Origin: Norana najaformis
Taxonomy: Eukaryota; Annelida; Clitellata; Crassiclitellata; Hormogastridae
NCBI GenBank assembly: GCA_964023275.1
Contig: OZ029916.1
Coordinates: forward strand, 25,310,953 to 25,374,952
Direction of reading: 5' to 3'
DNA: 64,000 bases
Under the pieces are notes generated by a model. The model made no database searches, was not told the origin of the DNA, and saw nothing but the letters and a program-made list of their open reading frames with translations. Within the stretch, counting starts at the first letter, position 1; every line of letters begins with the position of its first letter. This document shows positions 23,301 through 33,384 of this stretch, in pieces. The position numbers and the translations under genes are program-made.

Positions 23301-25561
23301 TATATAGGGGTGGGTGGAGGATTTCTTATATGTGACCCGCCATCCCAAAACTAGGCGCTTGTCATCATTTATGAGCAATAAGCAGAAAACGGCGAATTTT
23401 GACTATATCAAGAAAAATCCGTTTTCATCAAATTTAGGCTATATTATATCTTTACAACATAATAGATACCAAAACGAAACTTAAAATTATTTGTTTATCG
23501 ATAAAATTGAGAGTTTTGATTAGGACTCAGTGAAAAAGATGCGGAAATCCAAACAACTTTGACCGTTTTTCAAAGGGTATCATTTAGAGTCGCCTCAGTG
23601 AAAGGCATCAATGTTATACATGCTTAGAAAGGTCACGATCTGGTCTACATAGTAATACGAGCAACATGATTGGTAGAAAATAAACTAGCTAGAAAACTTG
23701 AATAATTAATGCCAACAAAACAGGCTTGGGGTTGCTAAGGACGTCACATGATAGCCCTTGGTTAGCCCAGCCTAGGTGATTGGTTAGCTGGAGCCTGGAG
23801 GTTCACACGTAATTATAATATGTGCACGGCCCCGTTTTAGTAAGTTTATATCTTTCAGTTGAAAATAAATTAGCCAGAAATTCACTTTCAGTCGGCCTCT
23901 AACTCCCAGTGAGCACAACTGACTGTGAACAACATAACCAGCATGTGTCTTTCATAAACCGCTAATGGATAACCCAACAAGGCAAAGCCAATTGTTTGTT
24001 CACAGAAGCTGGTTAAATCAAAGAGCCAAAAAAGAAAATGAAATTTTTTTCGCTAGTTGTTTCAGTTAAGGTCTTGGAATTATTATTTGGGAAGAGAGAG
24101 ACCCTGCACAGACCAACACAACAACAGTATGCATTAGAATGCCATATTCTGAGTTTTCTGTTGGAATAGGTTCTATATTCATTGGATATTATGAATCCCG
24201 AAAAGGAAGTTTTCGAAATATTACTTACTTATTTTTATTTGACTTAATCATTTGAATCCATAATATAACAGAGTATGGATAGTAGACGGCTCTAATGGGA
24301 TTTATTATTTTATATAAAAGTGCATGGCACATAGTTTGACCGTGTAGGCGAGTTAGAAAAACAGAAAATATGAAATATATATTTCTTGGGGTAAAATTTG
24401 ACTTTGGCCTGTCTGCAGCCAATCACATATAAACAATAGTGTAGTGCTTTCACGGTGGAAGATTCCGCCACCCAACTCATGCAGAAATTATCTGTGTGGC
24501 AGCGGAAGCTTCCGCATTACATTGTGCCGTTGTGGCACTGGGTGATAATTTCGAGCACAATATGAAGTAACAAACTGTTCAGCTTCTTGCTGGCTAACAA
24601 AAGTTTGTCCGAAGATTAATTCAGACATTTTAACTTTGTAAAACGTGTTTGTAAAACCGAAATATCATAGCCTACATGGTTTTGAATGTGCACGCGCAAA
24701 GGTTTGAATGAGACTCCTGCAGCATAAGTAATATTTTTCTGTCTAGTGGCGGAATCTTCTGCCGCAGAAGATTTATCCTAAACAATATGGCCACTCAAGA
24801 CTGGGAGAGAATAGTGTTGCAAGTTCCACACTTCCTTCTGGGAACTCACATCACATCAATTGAATGGTTACCTTATTCCAATCTGGAAAAATTGGAAAAA
24901 GATATTTTTTGCATTCAGGCAAAACAGCGAAAAGATGTCGATAAGTACAAAATACAAACTAAAAATACAATGTGGCAGAAGTAATGAAATGTTTCCAACG
25001 TATCTGGAAGAGTTCCCCATGCAAAGCGCATTTCGTTGTGAAAACATGTTTTCAAATTCTTATGTGTATAACGGGAACTTACCCAACTTAATAAATTCTT
25101 TTATGGAAGTAGTTTTTTTTTAAAAGCGCTCGTTACTCGTTGATAATTTGCTTGTTGGAGAATCTCTGTGTAAGGCCTGCATCGCTCTATTCTATCAGTC
25201 TGGGGCGACCATATTGCTTATACAAGATCGGCCGCAGGCGAACCAAAGTCAAGTTTTACCTTTCACAGTAAAAACGCGATTTTCACTTCAACGGGATACT
25301 ACCTGTCCCACGAGCCGGCAGCAATTATCACTTACATAACATTAGCACAACGCTAAAGCCCTATCGGCCATGTACCGGAAAGTATTGTCGTTAATGGGGT
25401 CGTATTTACATCGAAACCGACTGGACTCACAGAAGTTATCACATAATAAAATTATTTAACAATTAACTTACGGGTAGATTCGGTTTAACTTCCTGCTCAC
25501 ACTGGTGACAATACCATCTGCAATTTTGGTTTAATTCTTCGAAACCACTACTGGCCATCAT
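17366..25561 (-). CDS. RNF126: E3 ubiquitin ligase, RNF126/RNF115-like (N-terminal zinc finger plus RING-H2)
   Basis: Nine exons join in frame to 251 aa: 25561-25472, 22713-22667, 22130-22082, 20832-20678, 20246-20175, 19758-19713, 19248-19155, 18399-18284, 17452-17366. The N-terminal CxxC...CxxC finger ([10 protein letters not shown], then [12 protein letters not shown]) is the ubiquitin-binding type of RNF126/BCA2 and is split by the first intron. A Ser-rich linker and an Arg-rich stretch follow. [13 protein letters not shown] plus [14 protein letters not shown] is the family-specific segment before the RING. The RING-H2 has [27 protein letters not shown] and HGTCPICRR, with all eight zinc ligands present. 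In human cells RNF126 ubiquitinates receptors and mislocalised proteins. This protein is shorter than human RNF126 (326) or RNF115 (304), mainly in the middle and tail. RNF126 versus RNF115 cannot be decided. Confidence 0.92.
18700..18882 (-). mobile_element. Probable LINE C-terminal remnant
   Basis: A minus-strand frame reads [16 protein letters not shown], then [16 protein letters not shown]. It resembles the LP...FK..LKTHLF block at the end of LINE polyproteins. It lies in an intron of the RING gene and is short and diverged. Confidence 0.4.
19384..19572 (-). mobile_element. LINE endonuclease (APE-type) remnant
   Basis: The minus-strand frame [20 protein letters not shown], then [13 protein letters not shown], matches the conserved IIQVYAPT...EEEFY...L block of APE-type LINE endonucleases. 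It is cut off before the GDFN motif. It is a remnant inside an intron of the RING gene. Confidence 0.65.
19835..19946. repeat. Exact 56-bp tandem duplication
   Basis: The segment 19835-19890, starting TGCATAAGGTTTAAATG, is repeated without a mismatch at 19891-19946. It lies in an intron of the RING gene. Confidence 0.95.
21090..21655. repeat. Long inverted repeat (foldback element)
   Basis: The left arm (21090 to about 21375: ACATAAAACTCAAGCCATTC, CAACTAAAACAAAACTATTC, AAGAAGCACAACAATTATTA) is the diverged reverse complement of the right arm at about 21455-21655. The loop is about 80 bp. The left arm carries an extra piece at about 21140-21215 that, on the minus strand, looks like a tRNA-derived SINE head (GAGCAAATGGTAATGC, GGATTTGAATCTC). 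It lies in the intron between the exons at 22082-22130 and 20678-20832. Confidence 0.85.
22904..23911. mobile_element. TIR-bounded element with TTTCGGCCGAAA palindromes
   Basis: The left end CAGTGGGAGTTGGCCGACTG and the reverse complement of the right end CACTGGGAGTTAGAGGCCGA (continuing CTGAAA) match apart from a 2-3-base gap, giving about 1.0 kb between inverted termini. The left 150 bp contains repeated CTTTCGG/CCGAAAG units and two exact TTTCGGCCGAAA palindromes (22979-22990, 23010-23021). The CAGTG start resembles hAT ends, but the flanking 8-mers (CCAACTCC and AGCACAAC) do not match, so no target duplication is confirmed. It has no transposase. Confidence 0.6.
24450..24775. repeat. Inverted-repeat element, about 330 bp
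   Basis: The left GGTGGAAGATTCCGCCACCC matches the reverse complement of the right TAGTGGCGGAATCTTCTGCC at most positions. A third related piece, GCGGAAGCTTCCGC, lies at about 24505. It is probably a small MITE in the first intron of the RING gene. No target duplication is resolved. Confidence 0.5.
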
Positions 25562-25689
25562 GAAATAATGTCGTCGTCGTCCTCGTTACTACTAAATTAC
25601 ATATGTACTTAAAGATTCCACACTGCACATTATAAGACTTGTGGCCATGGAGTATATATCATTGCTCGTGGCTCCCGCGTTAATACAAA

Positions 25690-25920
25690 TTACTCATCGT
25701 AATCGTAAATTCGAGATTTCTACAGCGCCCAACGAAAGATAAGTCGCGGGAATCAGCTCATTCACACATACTCAGTCAAAACAAAATCGATAGGCATGAA
25801 GAGTTCGGTTCCAGTTCAAGATCCAAGTCATGAAGACACACAGTCAGACCGCTATGGTGGATGGTGTTTGGAATTGGAGATAAGAGGAACAGGAAGAATC
25901 AGAATAGGTTCGTGGAAGAG
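25690..25920 (-). mobile_element. LINE family C 3' end, minus orientation
   Basis: It is the same consensus as 15287-15600, with the tail TCGAATTTACGATTACGATG on the minus strand and the body CATCCACCATAGCGGTCTGA. It lies about 130 bp upstream of the RING-gene start codon. Confidence 0.7.
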
Positions 25921-25924
25921 GCGG

Positions 25925-26035
25925 CACATGGGCATTAGCTGTGGAGGATCTCACCCAATAAATTCATTGAAAAAATCAGCAGGCTCGAGACTATACAGTC
26001 GTTATAGAAAAGCGTATACATTTACATTTTACATT
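25925..26035 (+). repeat. SINE family B, 3' fragment
   Basis: GATCTCACCCAATAAATTCA, then CTCGAGACTATACAGTCG and AAGCGTATACATTTACA, match the 3' part of family B at 32980-33085. Confidence 0.65.
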
Positions 26036-26584
26036 AGGGTTTATCTTCAACGATATATTACCAGCACCTTACAATGCCATTCAGATCGGCATTACCAAAT
26101 TATTTAAAATTAATGTTGGTACGCTGTGACCTCGATAGGTCTGGGAGCCATTTAGGTGGGAGCCAGGTAAGCTGTAATAACATAATTACATAAATGTAAT
26201 GCAAACGCACATTTGTATGCAGGCCCCGATGACCCAATAATAGTAATCACAATCGTGAAGTCGAGTTTTTAAGTCTAGGGAATTTACTTTAAATTTGACA
26301 CAATGACATTGCCGTGTGCAAGCAAACCGACGTCTAGGGTACCTGTCAATGCCTGTTAAAAGTACTCGATCGATTCAGCTTTGGCAAATTGGGCGCGACT
26401 TCCGGTTAGGGTAGAAAATTTTATTTATAAACCACCAACGCAAAGATCGCCAACTTTATAGAAATCTTTTTTTAAAACCCTGTTTGTCCCATGGAATGTA
26501 ATGAAGGCTACAGTCTACAATATGCAGATAAACGTCACTGAAAGTCCCTGAACGCAAATATTTCGGAGTTCTCTGTCTTACCTA

Positions 26585-26955
26585 TAACTCTCTCCAATTT
26601 TTTCCAACCTGCTTATCTTCGCAAACTCTTTTACCATCCAATCATACGAACTCACCAACACTTCACCTCTTTCAGTTTCTGCGCAGGTCTTTCACTCAAG
26701 ACTGAAAACACTTCTTTTCCAGAAATCTTATCCTGATTCTTCCTCTTCCTCTTGTCTCTCTTCTCGCTTCAGTTTCAAACAGCATCCACCGTAGCCGTCC
26801 GACTGTCTGAGTGCCCGACTCCTGGATCTTGACCCTTTTGCCTATCGATTTTGTTTTGACTGAGCGCCTGTGAATAAGCTGGTTCCCGCGACTTAGCTTT
26901 CGTTGAGCGCTGTAGAAATTTCGAGATTACGATTACGATTACGATTACGATCAGA
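26585..26955 (+). mobile_element. LINE family C 3' end, plus orientation
   Basis: GGTCTTTCACTCAAGACTG is the decayed SLKT-coding end. It is followed by the family C body and a tail with four GATTAC repeats (26926-26950). With the copy at 25690-25920 it forms a divergent pair. Confidence 0.8.
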
Positions 26956-27390
26956 CCGCTCTGCTCGCTTATCTTCTTACCTCACTCTGCCCGTCCCTTG
27001 TAACTACACATCTAAAGTTCTCTGACGGATCAATAGGCTACACTGCAGCTCGATTCTGGAACGAACTCCCTTCTGAATTTCACAAATTCTCTGTTCCTCT
27101 CGGTTCTGTCGTTTACCCGTCATCATCTGTCTCAGTCCCTCTATCTATTACTCCTCAGGAGTTCCATTCTAAAACGGGCTCGCCATTTCAAGAATTCCAA
27201 CCCTGATCCATTCAATCTGCTGCCTTCCAATTTCTCTCAGCTGAAACACGACTCACCTTGGCAGCTCTTTTCTCCCTTCTCCCTCTGGTCTTCTGGCAAC
27301 CAGACTTGGTTCTTGACATGGCATAGTTGGGCAACCCCACTGACTTGAAGATTGCTTTCTTAAAATCTTTGACCTCTTCCGTCGTCTGCT
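26956..27390 (+). mobile_element. LINE family D 3' region
   Basis: A frame reads ARFWNELPSEFHKFS, the conserved WNxLP block of LINE tails. It is followed by a sequence with CTATTACTCCTCAGGAGTTCC and GACTTGGTTCTTGACATGGC that recurs at 55425-55850. It directly abuts the tail of the preceding family C copy. Confidence 0.65.
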
Positions 27391-27540
27391 CTTTCGCCCT
27401 AAATGAGCGATAATCTGAACTCAGTGGCTAATTGTCAAAACTTTTTAGGGCACTTTGCAATAGCTATCCATATAAATAGATAGATAGAAAGATAGATCAG
27501 TGACTCCATAGACAGCATGAATATTAATATTCATGGTGGT

Positions 27541-27747
27541 CTATCGCTAACGTGTTTGGTCAATGATCATGCGGTTGCAGGTTCGACTACCTGTAACGGC
27601 CCTGGTAACCGGACTTGGTTCTTGACTTGGCATCTTTGAACAACCCCAATGACTTGATGCAGTTCTTTCAAACAAGCTGGTGCCCTGCGCTTAGCTTTTA
27701 AGTAGCACTTAAGAAATGTAGAGTTCACAATTAAGATTACGTGGGAT
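27541..27747 (+). repeat. tRNA-derived SINE with a LINE-like 3' tail
   Basis: The head has an A-box-like TTTGGTCAATGATCATGC and a B-box GGTTCGACTAC. The 3' half (GGACTTGGTTCTTGACTTGG, AAGCTGGTGCCCTGCGCTTA, ending AATTAAGATTACG) is shared with the family D LINE end at 55690-55850 and, in its last part, with the family C tails. This is the structure expected of a SINE mobilised by a partner LINE. Confidence 0.7.
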
Positions 27748-27749
27748 GC

Positions 27750-29829
27750 CAAGTCAGCGCGAATGAATTGGCGATCTGCCACAGTACTGAAAAAACGGGA
27801 TTCTGTACTGAAAAACGTGATTTAGTATTTGGTCTCTTCATCTGGTGCTTTCTAACATTATAAAAAGGGTAGTACATGCTGCTTCTAGGTCCAGGTTTTT
27901 TAACTTACGAATTTCGTGAAAGGCTTGCATTATATTGTATTGCATTATGTTTTACACTGCATTCCAGAAAGTGACAGGAATAAAATTTCCATTTTCAGCA
28001 TTAGCGGAAGTAGTTGTGAGGAGATGGGCCATGGTTCAGTCAATGAATCCTTACAGGTAGCAGTATGGAGGTAGAGGTGAAAACTGAGACATTCAGATAT
28101 ACACAGTAACATAGGTAATTGTCACAAATTCTTGATTATTTTATTGTAAATCAGAAGCTTTTATTTCTCAGGTTATTAGACAATACATTTTCAAGAAATG
28201 TGTGATGCAATATTAAAAATTTTAACTCGTACGAGGAAATCAAACCGATCTGCTCTGCAAAATTACTGTCAAAAAGTCAGTCATGTTCATGTTTTTCATA
28301 TGATAGAGTAATTCACTATATATGACAGTGCTAGATAATTTAATTACTTTCACAATGTTCACCTGAGTAAGAATGCTAAATTTAAGCCCCACAAGGCTTA
28401 AATTAAGTGTTTACACAGGTAACTATTAGAGATTGACAATGCCATTCTGCCCAAAATTTTGGTGACTATTAATTTATGTAACAGATTGATGAATACAAGT
28501 ATTTCTATTACTTTTATCACACTGGTGAGTTTCCAAAGCAACAGATTACAGTATTCTTTTAGTCTCAAAAATGTTTAAACTTTTCATCAAAAGAGTGCCC
28601 TTTTCCCAAATGTCACATCCACAAAACCTTTCTAGCTCCACTGCCTATCTTGCAACTGCCATTTTTACTATTTTCGTATTAAATCAATTTTGGCTACAAA
28701 ACACCAAAACCAATACATTAATAATACCATTGAAGAGCAATTTTGACAAGTTAGAATTACAACAGAAGTAGATGTAACAGCTGTTCAGAGTTGATCTGCA
28801 TCAAAGTCTTGCAAGCATTTGAACAATTATTTCATTGCAAAGGAAACTAAGGTCACATAAATGATGAAACAGTACCATTTTTAACACAGGCACTGCACTG
28901 GCAATGTGTAACTTTAAATTTCAGGCCCTAAGCAGGATTACTCAATCTGATCCTTTCAGATGTTATCAGGCTCCCTCTTTGCAGAGTCATAGGCATATAG
29001 TAACACCATTGCATCACTGAGTGGTAGAAAGAAGTAAAATCTAAAATGAGGCTAAACCTATCTTACTCCTTATGCATTTAGGAAATGATAAAGTATTTGC
29101 CGATCTCACAACATCCTAGGACCAAGCCCAGGATGCAGTTCAGCTAAAATAAGACATTCCATCTGACAAATGGAAACACGGTAAAAGACGTATTCAACAT
29201 CTCAAGCAGTTATCAAGTAATGTTCAGTGAACACAATATAAATTGCCAAAAACTTTGAAGTCATCAGATGTGACTATAGCTCATTTAGTGGTATGAGAAA
29301 TAACAATTCATACAAAGTAACAACAGCTGAATGTTTAACAGAAGTACTTAGCAAGTAACAAAGAAGGTATTGCTTCTTAGACATAAATTACTTTGGTCTG
29401 AAACAGACAACCTGCCAGTGATAAAGCCTGCGTAACATCTGTCAATCTTATCAGCTTTCTCAGCCTTAACTGCAGAAATTTAAAGAATGCAACTGTCTTT
29501 ACTTAACAGTAAACATACACCAGAAAGATCTGCTCAGCAAACAATTGTAGCAATTCTTTTATAACATGTTAGAAAAAGCAAGAATTAGAATAAATTTTAA
29601 GCTCAAAGAAATTTCCAGAAAAAAGTTACAATTAATAGCTTGTCCGTTCAGAAAACTAGCCATCATTTAAGGAATACTTTCAGAAAACAAAATTTGCAAA
29701 TAAAACAAAAATAATCATCAGGGAGCTCATTCTCTGCTTGGAAGAAATGTTTTTTCCTGATCTGAGTACCGCATAACGCATGATGTGGAACACCAACATC
29801 ACACAGGTATTGAAGATCTGATGACAGAT
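27750..29829. other. Region downstream of the fumarate reductase gene
   Basis: AT-rich sequence without a recognisable gene or repeat. The part close to 29829 should be the 3' UTR of the minus-strand fumarate reductase; its end is not identified. Confidence 0.5.
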
Positions 29830-31404
29830 TTACAATGGAACTGCTGCATTATGCGATGCATGAAATCCGGCCACACGTCCAAACACAACACACTCCAAGA
29901 GACTGTTACCACCAAGGCGATTGTTACCATGGACTCCACCAGTGACCTCTCCAGCTGCATAAAGGCCAGGTACAGGCCGTTCCATTTCCTTTGCATCGCC
30001 TGTAGCATGACGCAGAACTTCAGCTTTCTCTGATATCTTAAGACCACCCATGCAGTAGTGTAATGCTGGTGTAATGTATGCCAGGGAGAAGCGATCTTCT
30101 GGCGAGAAGACCACAGGGAATGTTGTCTTTCCAAACTCATCCTTTCCAGCCTCTGCTGCCTTTTTATACGATTCAAGAGTGTCCTTGATAACAACAGCAT
30201 CAACCTTCATATGTTCTGCAAGGTCATTTAGCTTTCCAACATCCTGGATGATGCCCTTCATCCGGTAAAAGCCGGCTGAAGGTGCGCCAAATCGGTTGAT
30301 AACTTCCTCGTTAAGAAGCATTACTGCCACAACTGGCATTGTATCACCTCCTTGGAAATGTTTGCAGTGTTTAAAAATAGCCTCAGTCACATGATCACGT
30401 CGTCCAAGCTCATCAGCAAAGCGCCTTCCCTCGGCGTTCAGCAAGATGGCGCCACATCCACGGAGTGCCTCTGGAGCCAAGAACTTGGTGTGATGGTTTG
30501 GATTGGATGGTTCAATGAAGCCAGTTGGATGAACCTGAACACGATCCATGTGGATAAGTGACAGACCATCTGGTGCTGTAGCCTTTATAATGTCTCCAGT
30601 TGCCCATGGTCCATTGGTTGTTGGCAGCTTTGCTAGCGTCGGTACATACCTGTCAAGAAGAGAGCTGCTGGAATGGTCATTCGCAAAGCCTCCGGCAGTC
30701 AGTACCACATTCCCTCGCAGCTCATGTTCTGTTTTGTCTGCGGCTTCGTATCTAATTCCAACAACTCGAACGCCCTCAAAAATTAGACCCTTGAATACAG
30801 AATTAACCAAAACCTGAACACTTTCCTTTAGGTCATTCTCTATGTATTTTCGAAGAGTGGATACAATAGTGAAGCCGACAGGGATTGGCTTTCCATCAGC
30901 AGTTGGAGGGATGCGATGCGTTCTTGGGATGCTGTGCCCACCCAGTTGCACCACATCGACCAGATTCACCCCAAAGGAACGCAAGAAGTCGATGGCCTCA
31001 GCACTGTTGGTGGCCAGGATGTTGACTAACACAGGATTCGAAAGACCATCTCCAGACGAAAGGGTATCCTTTATGAATGTATCAACGGAGTCACTTATGC
31101 CCTTTTCACGCTGCGGCTTTGACTCTGCACCGTTTATCCCTGAAGTTGCTTTAGCCGAGTTTCCACCAAGCGACTTCTCTTTCTCAACAATGATGACCTT
31201 TGCCCCATGCCGGCTGGCTTCGATGGCTGCGCTGAGCCCTGCTAAGCCCCCTCCGACAATGATGATTTGGGCATCAACACTGCGTGTTTCACTCATGGTG
31301 CTTATCTGAGGAAATAATGAGAATTTGATCACAGCAAAGACGATAACACAAGTTGCAATAATTGCAACAAAGTATGCAACCCTTAGTGCGCTAATATTCG
31401 GCAT
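29830..31404 (-). CDS. Soluble-type fumarate reductase (Osm1/FRDS-like flavoprotein), intronless, with N-terminal membrane segment
   Basis: This is an uninterrupted 524-aa frame. Residues 8-26 form a hydrophobic helix. The FAD-binding Rossmann fold starts at about 46 with IIIVGGGLAGLSAA and the acidic residue E74 (VIIVEK); GGNSAKATSGING (80-92) is the second FAD motif. Active-site regions of the fumarate reductase family are GGHSIPRTHR (155-164), HPTGF (292-296), RRFADELGRRD (327-337) with the catalytic-arginine region, and ALHYCMGG (447-454). GLYAAGEVTGGVHGNNRLGG (480-499) closes the FAD site. It should reduce fumarate to succinate to reoxidise FADH2 or NADH, as yeast Osm1/Frd1 do. No cytochrome b5 or flavin-transfer domain is fused. 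An internal ATG at residue 37 (AGCACC upstream, good context) could give a soluble form without the helix. All other genes here are rich in introns; this one has none. Function is inferred from family. Confidence 0.9.
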   Translation of the reverse strand: MPNISALRVAYFVAIIATCVIVFAVIKFSLFPQISTMSETRSVDAQIIIVGGGLAGLSAAIEASRHGAKVIIVEKEKSLGGNSAKATSGINGAESKPQREKGISDSVDTFIKDTLSSGDGLSNPVLVNILATNSAEAIDFLRSFGVNLVDVVQLGGHSIPRTHRIPPTADGKPIPVGFTIVSTLRKYIENDLKESVQVLVNSVFKGLIFEGVRVVGIRYEAADKTEHELRGNVVLTAGGFANDHSSSSLLDRYVPTLAKLPTTNGPWATGDIIKATAPDGLSLIHMDRVQVHPTGFIEPSNPNHHTKFLAPEALRGCGAILLNAEGRRFADELGRRDHVTEAIFKHCKHFQGGDTMPVVAVMLLNEEVINRFGAPSAGFYRMKGIIQDVGKLNDLAEHMKVDAVVIKDTLESYKKAAEAGKDEFGKTTFPVVFSPEDRFSLAYITPALHYCMGGLKISEKAEVLRHATGDAKEMERPVPGLYAAGEVTGGVHGNNRLGGNSLLECVVFGRVAGFHASHNAAVPL

Positions 31405-31578
31405 AGTTCACTGCTATCCAGTTGTATCGCTGCGTTGTACACTGCAGCAACAAACTACAACAGAATATTTTACTGAATATATACTATGCAAGCTACACAT
31501 ATTAACCAAAAATGCCTCCACCAATACTGCTACTGGCAAGCGGGCGCATTTGTGCAAGTTTGCAAACCGCTGGCCAGC

Positions 31579-31584
31579 CACGTG
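31579..31584. promoter_or_regulatory. CACGTG E-box upstream of the fumarate reductase
   Basis: A CACGTGAT motif about 175 bp upstream of the start codon, in the likely promoter. The motif is short, so the assignment rests on position. Confidence 0.3.
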
Positions 31585-32189
31585 ATTATCACAGCAGGCG
31601 TTGAATCCTGGATCAATTTCACTTTGTTTTCACTGCTTTCGATGTTTTAGCAAGAAAATATGCCTTACCTGCATGAGCAGGCGTCTTGATGCTAATCTCG
31701 GCAAACTTTTAACGAGGTTAACTTAAACCGGAGCAAGTAACCTTTGCTCTGCGTCTGTAGCAGAACACCCCAACCACCCCACCCCCCAACTACAACTACT
31801 GCATGTTTTAATCGATCGGTGAACTGGACAACCAACTAGCCGATCGATTCAAACAGCTCAACTCATAATCCTAATGTACCAAATTTCACTTGAACAATAG
31901 CTGCACAAAATATGGTAATATTAAACAGGCAGCATAATTTCATTTAAAACTGCGCAAAATATTTAAACTACATACTTACGCACCCGATTTGTCCAAGCTA
32001 AAAAACCTACACGTATCCGGAAATGCAGACCCTGTATGTTACTACGGTACAGCTATTACATTTTGAGGAAGACGGAAAATCAATAATGCCCAGAATTCCT
32101 TGAGCTCCAAGCGTGTTAAATAAAAGTAATTATAAAACGAAAGTGCAGTTCCTTTGAACAGAGGAGAAGAGCAATCCCTTAAACTTGTC

Positions 32190-32340
32190 TGAGAGGCAGC
32201 CATTGGTATGAAGCGTTAGCGACTTCACTTATCTTAGCCTCGGTATACCAGGGCTGGTGGCTAGTCTTTTCTCTTACCAGCTGATCTTCCCACCGGCAAT
32301 GTGTAGTCAATGGACTTCTTAAAGCTGAGTTGACCGGGCC
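32190..32340 (-). repeat. SINE family A fragment
   Basis: AGGCAGCCATTGGTATGAAG, GTTAGCGACTTCACTTATC and TTAGCCTCGGTATACCAG match, in minus orientation, the 3' part of family A at 10262-10360. A second such fragment is at 48366. Confidence 0.6.
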
Positions 32341-32424
32341 GCAATTGGAGCAAGAGTTTCTAAACATCTCTCTCCCTCTAGTGGGGATGTGTAATTCCGA
32401 TATCAAGGTCAAATTAACAATTAT

Positions 32425-32740
32425 CTGATCCATCATACGAACTCACCAACACTTCACCTCTTTCACTTTCTGCGCTGGTCTCTCATTCGAGACTGAAAAC
32501 ATTTCTTTTCTAAAAATCTTACCCAAAGGTTATTCTTCCTCTTCGCCTTATCTCTCTTCTCGCTTCAATTTCAAACACCATCCACCGTAGCCGTCCGACT
32601 GTCTGACTCCTGGATCTTGACCTGGAACCGAGCCTTTTTACCTATCGATTTTGTTTTGACTGAGCGCATGTGAATAAGCTGGTTCCCACGACTTAGCTTT
32701 CGTTAGGCGCTGTAGAAATCTCGAGATTACGATTACGAAC
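32425..32740 (+). mobile_element. LINE family C 3' end, plus orientation
   Basis: The same order as at 26585: TACGAACTCACCAACACTTC, CCACCGTAGCCGTCCGACTG, CCTATCGATTTTGTTTTGAC, AATAAGCTGGTTCCCACGAC, then CTCGAGATTACGATTACGA. Confidence 0.8.
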
Positions 32741-32844
32741 AGAGCTGGTTGCAAGCGAAATATTTTACTACTGCATGGCATAGCTTTTGATTTTCCAAGC
32801 ATGCCGCATAACTCATGTCAAACAACAGACCACAACGCCGGCCT

Positions 32845-33085
32845 AGTTAGATATATATTGGTTAAGGCGTACGTCAATGCGCCTCTAGGCGTGATGATGC
32901 CAGTTCGCATTCCGATCGTGACTTATTTAAGAGATCTGAGTCGTACACGGGGACCTTACATGGCGTGGCATCCATTCAAATGGCCAGCGGTGGTGAAGGG
33001 TCTTACCCGATAAATTCATTATAGCCTATAAAGAGCCGGGTCGAGGCCCTACGGTCGCTGTAGACAAGCGTATACATTTACATTT
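32845..33085 (+). repeat. SINE family B, near-complete copy
   Basis: It contains TTGGTTAAGGCGTACGTCAA (A-box-like), TTCCGATCGTGACTT, GAGTCGTACACGGGGACC, CATTCAAATGGCCAGCGG, GGGTCTTACCCGATAAATTC and GGGTCGAGGCCCTACGGTCG, ending GTATACATTTACATTTA. It is the best copy of the family in the window. Confidence 0.75.
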
Positions 33086-33384
33086 ATGCCGGAACAGCAG
33101 ACAGTCGTTCGTTGACTCAAAAAATTGCTTTTCATATCCTGCAAAAGGTCTTGGCAAGTTCTGAAGCTCTCCGTTTGGACTATGATGACCAATGGGTATA
33201 GGCCTATACAAATGGGCTTTCCTACTCGACTGCAATCAACATGACAGACGTCTTGTCCTTAAATGCCTGCACTCAATTCCTTCAACCTAGCAACCTACCC
33301 TATAAATCATTTCGCTGTAATCAGTGTTCATGCCTTCAAATGACTGGTTTTGACTGGAAATAAATTACTTTGTGGTGAAGAAGG

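Noticed and set aside
29799..31309. Several overlapping frames on both strands across the fumarate reductase
   Set aside because: They are shadows of the 524-aa frame, which alone carries conserved motifs.
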